Positions 6,915 through 13,333 of a stretch of 41,170 nucleotides of DNA are shown one piece after another; the stretch's first letter is position 1; each line of letters starts with the position of its first letter. Source of the stretch: CAZJFH01 sp964545205 (lineage in GTDB: Bacteria > Pseudomonadota > Alphaproteobacteria > Rhodospirillales > Magnetospirillaceae); the NCBI GenBank assembly GCA_964545205.1, contig CAZJFH010000047.1, positions 1 through 41,170 on the forward strand. The letters run 5' to 3'. The position numbers and the translations under genes were made by a program. A model generated the notes under the pieces. The model saw only the letters and a program-made list of their open reading frames with translations, made no database searches and was not told the origin of the DNA.

Positions 6915-8864
6915 CTATCGTCTCAGGTCCCGTTCGAGCGAGCGCTGAAAGTCGGTCGCGCCGAGTCGACGGCGGTAGACCTGCAGGCTCTCCAGCACGC
7001 GCTGGACGTAGTTGCGGGTCTCGCTGAACGGGATGTTTTCGATCCAGTCGATCGGATCGACCTCGGGGTTGCGCGGATCGCCGTACTCGCGGATCCAGCT
7101 CCGCACCCGGCCGGGGCCGGCGTTGTAGGCCGCCAGCGACAGGATGTAGGAGCCGTTGAAGCCCTCGATCAGGTCGCCGAGATAGCGGGTACCCAGTCGC
7201 ACGTTGTATTCGGGCTCGTGCAGGCGCTGGGGGGCGTAGCCGACCTTCATCAGCCGGGCCATGCTCCTGGCGGTGGCCGGCATGAGCTGCATCAGCCCGC
7301 GGGCGCCGACCGCGCTGACCGCGCGCTCGTGAAAGCCGGATTCCTGACGGATCAGGGCGAGCACCAGCGCCTTCTCGGGCCGGGTCACGTCGAGCTTCGG
7401 CACCGGGTAGCCCGAGCCGATCATCGGCACGCCTTCGCGGTCGGCGCGCCGGGCGATGCTGACGGCGAGGTCCGGCCGGCGCACCGAGGCCGCCAGGCTG
7501 GCGGCGAGCGCGCGCTGGCCCGGCGTCTTCGCCAGCTCGTGCAGGCGCAGGACGAAGGGTGCCGCCTGCTCCTCGCGGCCGATCTCGGCCAGCATCCGCG
7601 CGACCTGGACCAGGGGCTGGCGCTCGAAGGCGGCGATGTCGTCGGCGTCGGGCAGGGGGTCGGCCGGCAGCGGCCAGCTATGGTCCTTCGACAGCCGCCC
7701 GGCCGCGAGCTGGCCGTAATAGGTGGTGACGTGGGCGGCGGCGCGCTCGTACCAGGTCTCGGCCGCCTTGGCGTCCTTCATCGCCTCGGCGGCGCGACCG
7801 GCCCAGTAGGCGCCGCGCGAGCGGCTGATCGGCGTCTCGACGTTGTCGTACAGCCGTTTGAAATGCTCCAGCGCCACCTTGCGGTCGTCGAGGAAGCGCA
7901 AGGCGATCCAGCCGGCCAGCCATTCGGCCTCGGCGAAGCTGGCGCCCTCGTTCAGGCCATGGTGCTTGGCGATGTCGTAGGCGCGGCTGATGAAGCCTTT
8001 CTGCAGGGCGCGGCGGGCCAGGATGGCGCGCTCGGTCCACCACGAATCGCCGCGCGGCCCGAGGGCCGGGCGGGTGCGCAGCAGTTCGTAGGCGCCGTCG
8101 TCGAGGTCGTGCTGGCGCCGCCAGCGCACGCGCTCGAAGATCAGCCCGGGATCGTTCGCCAGCGCCTTCGGCACCCGGTCGACGGCGGCGTCGACGCCCG
8201 GCTTGTTGTTCATCAGCGCCAGACGCGCCTGCGCCAGCAACCGGTGCGGCATGTCGACGCGCAGCACCATGCGCTGGGCGGCGTCCTCGTGACGGTCCCA
8301 CAGCAGCCGGTCGAGCCGCGCGACGTGGTCCTCGGGCCGCATCATGTCGCCGAAGCGGGCGACGAAGTTGCGCTCCTGCAGCACGCCGAAGGTGCCGCCG
8401 ACCCAGGCGTCGCGCAGCACGGCGATGGCGTGGTCGCGACGCCCCGCCGTCAGGAGGGCGCCGCCGTAGGCCATCTTGCCGTCGACGGTCACCGGCGGAT
8501 TGGCGTCGAACCACGCCAGCATCTCGGCGGCCGGTGTGGCGACGGTGATCGCCTCCTCGGCCCGGCGGCGCAGCGTCGTCTGCTGCGGCCAGCTCGGGTT
8601 GGCGCTGATGAAGCGGGTGATCTCGGCGAAGCTCGCGCCCGAGCGCGGCTCGACGTAGTGCATCCACTTCAGCGCGGTGCCGAGCAGCTTGTCGGATGCC
8701 CGCGCCGCCCATTGGTGCGCGTCCTCGAAACGGCCGCGCTGGGCGTGGGCGAAGGCTTCCCGGTAGGCCTTCTCGTCGGACGGCGACAGCAGATTGGCGC
8801 CGGCTTCGGGCGCGGACAGGGCGGTCGCCGCGGCCAGGGACAAGGCGACAAGTAACGACTTCAA
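6915..8864 (-). CDS. slt: Soluble lytic murein transglycosylase (Slt70-like)
   Basis: This periplasmic enzyme cleaves peptidoglycan glycan strands to 1,6-anhydro products. The 649-residue protein has a Sec signal peptide (MKSLLVALSLAAATALSA), a long alpha-superhelical region of about 460 residues, and a C-terminal SLT domain with catalytic Glu508 in ALIRQESGF, then GARGLMQLMPATA, NVRLGTRYLGDL and LAAYNAGPGRV. The start is a TTG at 8864, placed by the signal peptide and a GAGAGG sequence upstream; no ATG or GTG gives a complete signal peptide. A promoter with -35 TTGCCG and -10 TACAAT lies upstream on this strand. It heads the five-gene minus-strand run to pncC. Confidence 0.93.
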   Translation of the reverse strand: MKSLLVALSLAAATALSAPEAGANLLSPSDEKAYREAFAHAQRGRFEDAHQWAARASDKLLGTALKWMHYVEPRSGASFAEITRFISANPSWPQQTTLRRRAEEAITVATPAAEMLAWFDANPPVTVDGKMAYGGALLTAGRRDHAIAVLRDAWVGGTFGVLQERNFVARFGDMMRPEDHVARLDRLLWDRHEDAAQRMVLRVDMPHRLLAQARLALMNNKPGVDAAVDRVPKALANDPGLIFERVRWRRQHDLDDGAYELLRTRPALGPRGDSWWTERAILARRALQKGFISRAYDIAKHHGLNEGASFAEAEWLAGWIALRFLDDRKVALEHFKRLYDNVETPISRSRGAYWAGRAAEAMKDAKAAETWYERAAAHVTTYYGQLAAGRLSKDHSWPLPADPLPDADDIAAFERQPLVQVARMLAEIGREEQAAPFVLRLHELAKTPGQRALAASLAASVRRPDLAVSIARRADREGVPMIGSGYPVPKLDVTRPEKALVLALIRQESGFHERAVSAVGARGLMQLMPATARSMARLMKVGYAPQRLHEPEYNVRLGTRYLGDLIEGFNGSYILSLAAYNAGPGRVRSWIREYGDPRNPEVDPIDWIENIPFSETRNYVQRVLESLQVYRRRLGATDFQRSLERDLRR

Positions 8865-8929
8865 GACGGCAGCCTCTCGGGATGGCGCGCGGCGACGGCC
8901 GCAATTCGGCGCGACTCCGCTCGGCAGGG

Positions 8930-8959
8930 ATTGTATCGGGACGGCGGGGTGGGCGGCAA
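8930..8959 (-). promoter_or_regulatory. Putative promoter of slt
   Basis: Read on the minus strand: TTGCCG (8959-8954), 18-base spacer, TACAAT (8935-8930). This is a reasonable sigma-70-type match, about 65 bases before the slt TTG start, in the divergent slt/dapA gap. Confidence 0.5.
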
Positions 8960-8984
8960 GGGCGGGGCGGGTCTGCCGGACGTC

Positions 8985-9013
8985 TTGCCCGAAACGGCGG
9001 CAACGGCTAACGT
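8985..9013 (+). promoter_or_regulatory. Putative promoter of dapA-smpB
   Basis: TTGCCC (8985-8990), 17-base spacer, TAACGT (9008-9013). It lies about 36 bases before the dapA start, in the same divergent gap as the slt promoter. Confidence 0.45.
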
Positions 9014-9049
9014 GCCACTCCTTCGAATACGCGCGCGATGGAGTTTCAA

Positions 9050-9922
9050 ATGTTCAAGGGGTCCATTCCGGCACTGATCACGCCCTTCCGCGATGGTCGG
9101 GTGGACGAGAAGGCGTTCCAGGCCTTCGTCGAGTGGCAGATCGCCGAGGGCAGCAGCGCCGTCGTGCCCTGCGGCACCACCGGCGAATCGCCGACGCTCT
9201 CGCACGAGGAACACATGCGCGTGGTCGAACTGGCGGTCGAGGCCGCGGCCGGCCGGGTGCCGGTGATCGCCGGCACCGGCTCGAACTCGACCGACGAGGC
9301 GATCAGCCTGACCCGCCACGCCAAGCAGGCCGGCGCCAGCGCCGCCCTGGTCGTGGCGCCCTACTACAACAAGCCGCCCCAGGAAGGCCTGTTCCAGCAC
9401 TACAAGGCGATCAACGACGCCGTCGATCTGCCGGTGATCATCTACAACATCCCCGGCCGCTCGGTCGTCGACATGAGCGTCGAGACGATGGCGCGGCTGG
9501 CCAAGCTGCCCAATATCGTCGGCGTCAAGGACGCCACCGCCGATCTGGCGCGACCGCTGAAGACCCGCGTCGCCATCGGCCCCGACTTCTGCCAGCTCTC
9601 GGGCGAGGACGCCACCGCGACGGCGTTCCTGGCCCAGGGCGGCGTGGGCTGCATCTCGGTGACCGCCAACGTCGCGCCGCGCCTGTGCGCCGAGATGCAC
9701 GCCGCCTGGCAGAACCGCGACCTGGAGGCCTGCTTCGCCATCCGCGACAAGCTGATGCCGCTGCACGACGCCATGTTCTGCGAGACCAGCCCCGGCCCGG
9801 TGAAGTACGCGGCCAGCCTGCTCGGCAAGTGCGAGCCGACGGTGCGGCTGCCGCTGGTCGAGATCACCGATTCGAGCAAGGCCAAGGTCCGCGACGCCCT
9901 GAAAAGCGTCGGGCTGCTGTAG
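9050..9922 (+). CDS. dapA: 4-hydroxy-tetrahydrodipicolinate synthase
   Basis: DapA condenses pyruvate with aspartate semialdehyde, the first committed step of lysine and diaminopimelate synthesis. The 290-residue protein shows the Schiff-base Lys160 in GVKDAT, Tyr132 in IIYNIPGR, the Thr pair in PCGTTGESPTL, and ALVVAPYYNKPPQEG, all standard. An earlier in-frame ATG at 9038 exists, but the GGAG at 9040-9043 sits correctly for ATG 9050, where family members begin (MFKGSIPAL). smpB follows six bases later, a common alphaproteobacterial order. Confidence 0.97.
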   Translation: MFKGSIPALITPFRDGRVDEKAFQAFVEWQIAEGSSAVVPCGTTGESPTLSHEEHMRVVELAVEAAAGRVPVIAGTGSNSTDEAISLTRHAKQAGASAALVVAPYYNKPPQEGLFQHYKAINDAVDLPVIIYNIPGRSVVDMSVETMARLAKLPNIVGVKDATADLARPLKTRVAIGPDFCQLSGEDATATAFLAQGGVGCISVTANVAPRLCAEMHAAWQNRDLEACFAIRDKLMPLHDAMFCETSPGPVKYAASLLGKCEPTVRLPLVEITDSSKAKVRDALKSVGLL

Positions 9923-9928
9923 GACCCG

Positions 9929-10396
9929 ATGGCCCAGACAGCTCCGGCCAACGTCGCGGCCCAGAACCGCAAGGCGCGACACGACTACATCATCCAAGAC
10001 ACCTTGGAGGCCGGCATCATGCTCGCCGGCACCGAGGTGAAGTCGCTGCGCCAGGGCAAGGGCAACATCACCGAGGCCTATGCCGGGCAGATCGAGGGCG
10101 AGCTGTACCTGTTCAACGCCTACATCCCCGAGTACCAGTCGAAGACCTTCTTCACCCACGAGACCCGCCGCCCGCGCAAGCTGCTGGTCCACAAGCGCGA
10201 GGCCCGCAAGCTGCTCGGCGCCATGACCCGCGAGGGCATGACCCTGGTGCCGCTGTCGATCTATTTCAATCAGCGCGGCATCGCCAAGGTTCAGCTCGGG
10301 GTCGCCAAGGGCAAGAAGAAGCATGACCGGCGCGAGGCGGAGAAGGAAAAGGACTGGAAACGCCAAAAAGCCCGCCTGATGCGGGACAAAGGCTGA
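9929..10396 (+). CDS. smpB: SsrA (tmRNA)-binding protein
   Basis: SmpB binds tmRNA and brings it to stalled ribosomes for trans-translation. The 155-residue protein has the OB-fold signatures RKARHDYIIQDTLEAGI, GTEVKSLRQGKGNI and FFTHETRRPRKLLVHKRE, and the basic C-terminal tail (KGKKKHDRREAEKEKDWKR) that enters the decoding centre. Length is normal. The tmRNA gene is not in this window. It is probably co-transcribed with dapA. Confidence 0.97.
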   Translation: MAQTAPANVAAQNRKARHDYIIQDTLEAGIMLAGTEVKSLRQGKGNITEAYAGQIEGELYLFNAYIPEYQSKTFFTHETRRPRKLLVHKREARKLLGAMTREGMTLVPLSIYFNQRGIAKVQLGVAKGKKKHDRREAEKEKDWKRQKARLMRDKG

Positions 10397-10444
10397 ACTA
10401 GCGGCGACTCGACTCGGCGGCCATCGGTGTTCCTCGCTCAAGGC

Positions 10445-10465
10445 GCGGGGGGGCAGGCCCCCCGC
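10445..10465. terminator. GC-rich hairpin between convergent smpB and MoaD-like genes
   Basis: GCGGGGGG (10445-10452) pairs with CCCCCCGC (10458-10465) around a five-base loop. No T-run on either side; it could limit read-through from both directions. Confidence 0.4.
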
Positions 10466-10471
10466 ATCGGT

Positions 10472-10795
10472 TCAGCGAGTATGCGCGAGCGGATTTAACA
10501 GAGCGCTAAGCCGCCGCAGGGCGGCGACGATGGCGGTCAGCGAGCCGCCCTGATCGCCGGGCTTGGCCGACACCACCAGGTGATCGCCGTCGCGCATCGG
10601 CCGGTCGACGATGGCCTCGCCGGCCTCGACCAGCGATTCGCCATTGCAGAGCAGCGCCCGCAGGCCCTCGCGCGGCACCCCGAGATGGGCGAGCGCGTCG
10701 GTGACGGTGGCGCCGTCGTGCAACGAAAGCGAAAAGGCGCAGCCGCCACGGCGCGCCTGGGCCAATTCGTCGCAGAACCTTACCTCGATCCGCAC
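10472..10795 (-). CDS. MoaD/ThiS-like beta-grasp protein with C-terminal extension
   Basis: The core reads VRIEVRFCDELAQ, LSLHDGATVTDALAHLGV, LLCNGES and DRPMRDGDHLVV, the strand-helix-turn pattern of the MoaD/ThiS ubiquitin-like sulfur carriers. Such carriers normally end in Gly-Gly, which is adenylated and thiocarboxylated. Here a GDQGG appears at the expected place but is followed by about 24 residues (SLTAIVAALRRLSALLNPL and a short tail). GTG 10795 is preferred over ATG 10810 because GGAGG sits six bases upstream of it. The gene is the last of a NYN / glycosylase / beta-grasp run. No MoeB/ThiF-type E1 gene is nearby, so the role is open. Confidence 0.6.
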   Translation of the reverse strand: MRIEVRFCDELAQARRGGCAFSLSLHDGATVTDALAHLGVPREGLRALLCNGESLVEAGEAIVDRPMRDGDHLVVSAKPGDQGGSLTAIVAALRRLSALLNPLAHTR

Positions 10796-10857
10796 GGCGA
10801 TCCTCCACATCCACCGGACTTATACAAAAGTCGGAGGCGTGAAGTCATTGACGGAGG

Positions 10858-11529
10858 TCAAACCCGTAACAGTCGAGCAATGTCGCCGACCACGGCGTCG
10901 AACATTGCCGGGGTCAGTCGCCCGGTATTCGTGTTATACCGCGAGCAGTGATAGCTATCGATCAGAACTTGGACGTCGCCAAGACGATGACTGGCGCCAT
11001 GGGCGAAGCGGCAGGCCGATTTCTTCAGTCCCCGTGCCGACAGAACCGCGTCATGGGCCACCGCGCCCAGCGCCAGGATCACCCGCAGGCGCGGCATCGC
11101 CGCCATCTCGTCGACGAGGAACGGGCGGCACGTCGCCGCCTCGGCCGGCAGCGGCTTGTTCTGCGGCGGCACGCAGCGCACGGCGTTGGTGATGCGGGTG
11201 TCGACGAGTTCCAGCCCGTCGTCGGCGCGCTCGTCGTAAGTGCCGCGCGCCAAGCCGTGGGACAGCAGGGTCGGATAGAGCAGGTCGCCGGCCCAATCGC
11301 CGGTGAAGGGCCGGCCGGTGCGGTTGGCGCCGTTCAGCCCCGGCGCCAGGCCGACGATCAGCAGTCGCGCGTCGAGCGCGCCGAACGACGGCACCGGGCC
11401 GTTGAAGCCGTCCGGCATGGTGGCGCGGTTGACCTTGCGGAATGCGACCAACCGCGGGCAGCGCGGGCAATCGCGATCCGGGCAGGACGGCACGGCGCCC
11501 AGGACTCCCGACGACGCCTCAGCCGCCAT
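10858..11529 (-). CDS. Uracil-DNA glycosylase, family 5 (UDGb)
   Basis: A 223-residue iron-sulfur glycosylase. Motif A is GLAPGLNGANRTGRPFTGD, followed by ITNAVRCVPPQNKPL, and the late motif is SYHCSRYNTNTGRLTP. These mark the UDGb family known from Thermus, which lacks the acidic or Asn catalytic residue of other families and accepts uracil plus damaged purine-type bases such as hypoxanthine. Cysteines in CPDRDCPRCP, VRCVPP and ATCRPFL can hold the 4Fe-4S cluster. ATG 11529 lies inside the end of the NYN gene (11-base overlap), suggesting coupling. It differs from the UdgX gene at 2405-3031, so the cell has at least two uracil-excising enzymes. Confidence 0.92.
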   Translation of the reverse strand: MAAEASSGVLGAVPSCPDRDCPRCPRLVAFRKVNRATMPDGFNGPVPSFGALDARLLIVGLAPGLNGANRTGRPFTGDWAGDLLYPTLLSHGLARGTYDERADDGLELVDTRITNAVRCVPPQNKPLPAEAATCRPFLVDEMAAMPRLRVILALGAVAHDAVLSARGLKKSACRFAHGASHRLGDVQVLIDSYHCSRYNTNTGRLTPAMFDAVVGDIARLLRV

Positions 11530-12115
11530 AATCGCCGTTGCCCGAGGGGGGCGGAGGCGTCGCGCGGTCGTCGCGGCCGGGGCTGTTGCGCGCGATGCGC
11601 GGCTCGAGTTCGAGCAGCTCGACGAACGTGTCGGCCTGCCGGCGCAGCTCGTCGGCGACCATCGGCGGCTGCGAGCGGACGGTGCTGACCACGGTCACGC
11701 GCACGCCCTTGCGCTGCACCGCCTCGACCAGCCGGCGGAAATCGCCGTCGCCGGAGAACAGCACGACGTGGTCGAGATGCGCCGCCATCTCCATCACGTC
11801 GATGGCCAGCTCGATGTCCATGTTGCCCTTGATCTTGCGCCGGCCGGTGGCGTCGGTGAACTCCTTGGTGGGCTTGGTCACCATCGTGTAGCCGTTGTAG
11901 TCCAGCCAGTCGACCAGCGGACGGATCGGCGAATACTCCTGGTCCTCGACCAGGGCGGTGTAATAGAACGCGCGGACCAGGCGGCCCTCGGCGGCGAAGA
12001 GTTCGAGAAGGCGCTTGTAGTCGATGTCGAACCCGAGGGCGCGGGCGGCGGCGTAGAGATTGGAGCCGTCGATGAACAAACCGATGCGCTCTTGTGGATG
12101 AAAAATCATGGCCAT
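11519..12115 (-). CDS. NYN-domain (LabA/DUF88-like) protein, predicted nuclease
   Basis: A 198-residue PIN-like protein. The acidic site is made by IGLFIDGSNLYAAAR near the start, KGNMDIELAIDVMEMA in the middle and VVLFSGDGDFRRLV towards the C-terminus, the three Asp-containing motifs of NYN domains. These domains are predicted metal-dependent RNases; bacterial LabA-like members are poorly characterised. A low-complexity Pro-rich tail (DRATPPPPSGNGDYGG) follows the domain. ATG 12115 has GAGAGA upstream; a second ATG at 12109 is possible. It is first in a run with the family-5 glycosylase. The position beside folK-rpoZ-rel recurs in related alphaproteobacteria, as far as I recall. Confidence 0.88.
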   Translation of the reverse strand: MAMIFHPQERIGLFIDGSNLYAAARALGFDIDYKRLLELFAAEGRLVRAFYYTALVEDQEYSPIRPLVDWLDYNGYTMVTKPTKEFTDATGRRKIKGNMDIELAIDVMEMAAHLDHVVLFSGDGDFRRLVEAVQRKGVRVTVVSTVRSQPPMVADELRRQADTFVELLELEPRIARNSPGRDDRATPPPPSGNGDYGG

Positions 12116-12262
12116 AGATTTCTCTCGGAATATAAATGAGGCGGGCGAACCGCGGCTCGGAACCAATATTCGGAACCGGCTCCGCAAACACGAGCGGCCG
12201 GTTTCCCTAACGTAAGCGGGGCCGTGGGGGGCCGCAAGGGAATAGCAGGTGAGGGCAAACGG

Positions 12263-12754
12263 GTGATCATGGTGGCGATCGGCGGCAATCTCGACAGTCG
12301 GTTCGGGCCGCCGTTGCAGACCTGCCGCGCCGCTTGCGCCGCGCTCGAGGCGCGCGGCATGGCGGTGACGGCGCGCTCGCGCTGGTACCGGACGGCGCCG
12401 GTGCCGGTTTCGGACCAGCCGTGGTTCGTCAACGGCGTCGTCGCCGTCGCGACGGACCTCGGGCCGGAGCGGGTGCTCGACGTCCTGCACGCGATCGAGG
12501 GCGAATTCGGCCGGGTGCGCACGGTGCGCAACGCCGCCCGAATCGTCGATCTCGACCTGCTGGCGCACGGCCAGGCGATCCTGCGCACGCCGCGTCTGGA
12601 ACTGCCGCACCCGCGCCTGCACGAGCGCGGCTTCGTGCTGCTGCCGCTGGCCGATGTCGCGCCCGACTGGCGCCACCCGGTCTCCGGCATGCCGGTCGCG
12701 GCGATGATCGCGGCCCTGCCGCCGGGCCAGGCGGCCGAGCCGATACCCGAGTAA
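12263..12754 (+). CDS. folK: 2-amino-4-hydroxy-6-hydroxymethyldihydropteridine pyrophosphokinase
   Basis: FolK transfers pyrophosphate from ATP to 6-hydroxymethyl-dihydropterin in folate synthesis. The 163-residue protein shows VAIGGNLDSR, WYRTAPVPVSDQPWFVNGV, ARIVDLDLLAHG and LPHPRLHERGFVLLPLADV, all family signatures with the metal-binding Asp pair in DLDLL. The start is uncertain: GTG 12263 is best placed behind AGGTGAGGG, while ATG 12269 is the alternative; an ATG-like start at 12224 has no ribosome site and no family match. It lies 80 bases before rpoZ, with an rpoZ promoter in between. Confidence 0.93.
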   Translation: MIMVAIGGNLDSRFGPPLQTCRAACAALEARGMAVTARSRWYRTAPVPVSDQPWFVNGVVAVATDLGPERVLDVLHAIEGEFGRVRTVRNAARIVDLDLLAHGQAILRTPRLELPHPRLHERGFVLLPLADVAPDWRHPVSGMPVAAMIAALPPGQAAEPIPE

Positions 12755-12757
12755 GCC

Positions 12758-12786
12758 TTGCCTTCGGGGCGCCGCCCCAATATATA
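12758..12786 (+). promoter_or_regulatory. Promoter of rpoZ
   Basis: TTGCCT (12758-12763), exactly 17 bases, then TATATA (12781-12786). The spacer holds a small GGGGCGCCGCCCC inverted repeat. The start site would fall near 12793, giving rpoZ a leader of about 42 bases. Confidence 0.65.
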
Positions 12787-12834
12787 CTGCCTGATTAGCC
12801 GAATCCTTCTTCATGTCGCTGGGAGTAGCTGGGT

Positions 12835-13233
12835 ATGGCCCGTGTAACGGTTGAAGATTGCGTCCTCAAGATCCCCAACCGCTTCGAGCTGGTCATGGTC
12901 GCTGCGCAGCGTGCGCGTGACATCTCGTCCGGCGCCCGGCTGACCATCGAGCGCGACAACGACAAGAACCCGGTCGTTGCGCTGCGCGAGATCGCCGACG
13001 AGACGGTCGGCATCGACAACCTCAAGAATTCGCTGATCCAGGGCCTGCAGAAGCACGTCGAGGTCGACGAGCCCGAGGAGGAGGAGATGGACACGCCGCT
13101 GGTCGTCGAGGCCGGCGACGAGGCCGCCACCGACGAGGAGATCGGCGAGGACCTGCTGTCGGTCCAGGACGACGCCGCCGACATCGAGCCCGACTTCTCG
13201 GCCGACGACCTGGGCAACCTGGACGAGGAATGA
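12835..13233 (+). CDS. rpoZ: RNA polymerase omega subunit
   Basis: Omega assists beta-prime folding and forms part of the ppGpp site on RNA polymerase. Residues 1-62 are a standard omega core (ARVTVEDCVLKIPNRFELV, AAQRARDISSGA, ALREIADE). Residues 73-132 form a very acidic tail rich in Asp and Glu, making the protein 132 residues rather than the usual 80-100. ATG 12835 follows GGGAGTAGCTGGGT. The (p)ppGpp synthetase gene follows 100 bases later, an order that links the ppGpp-sensing subunit with ppGpp metabolism. Confidence 0.96.
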   Translation: MARVTVEDCVLKIPNRFELVMVAAQRARDISSGARLTIERDNDKNPVVALREIADETVGIDNLKNSLIQGLQKHVEVDEPEEEEMDTPLVVEAGDEAATDEEIGEDLLSVQDDAADIEPDFSADDLGNLDEE

Positions 13234-13333
13234 GCCTCTGGCCGGCCGCCGCAGCCCCGGGCCGCGCGCGGCCGTGCGTCCGTTCGGCCGGCGCCTGCCG
13301 CCGCTCCGGCCCGTTCGCGGTGGGTGACGCGGC

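Noticed and set aside
6498..8855. 785-residue plus-strand frame opposite slt
   Set aside because: Arg/Gly/Ala/Gln-rich shadow of slt and the HAD gene in a high-GC genome; no ribosome site and no recognisable domain.
12115..12262. TATATT upstream of the NYN gene as a -10 element
   Set aside because: No -35 at proper spacing, and the start site would fall in the ribosome site.
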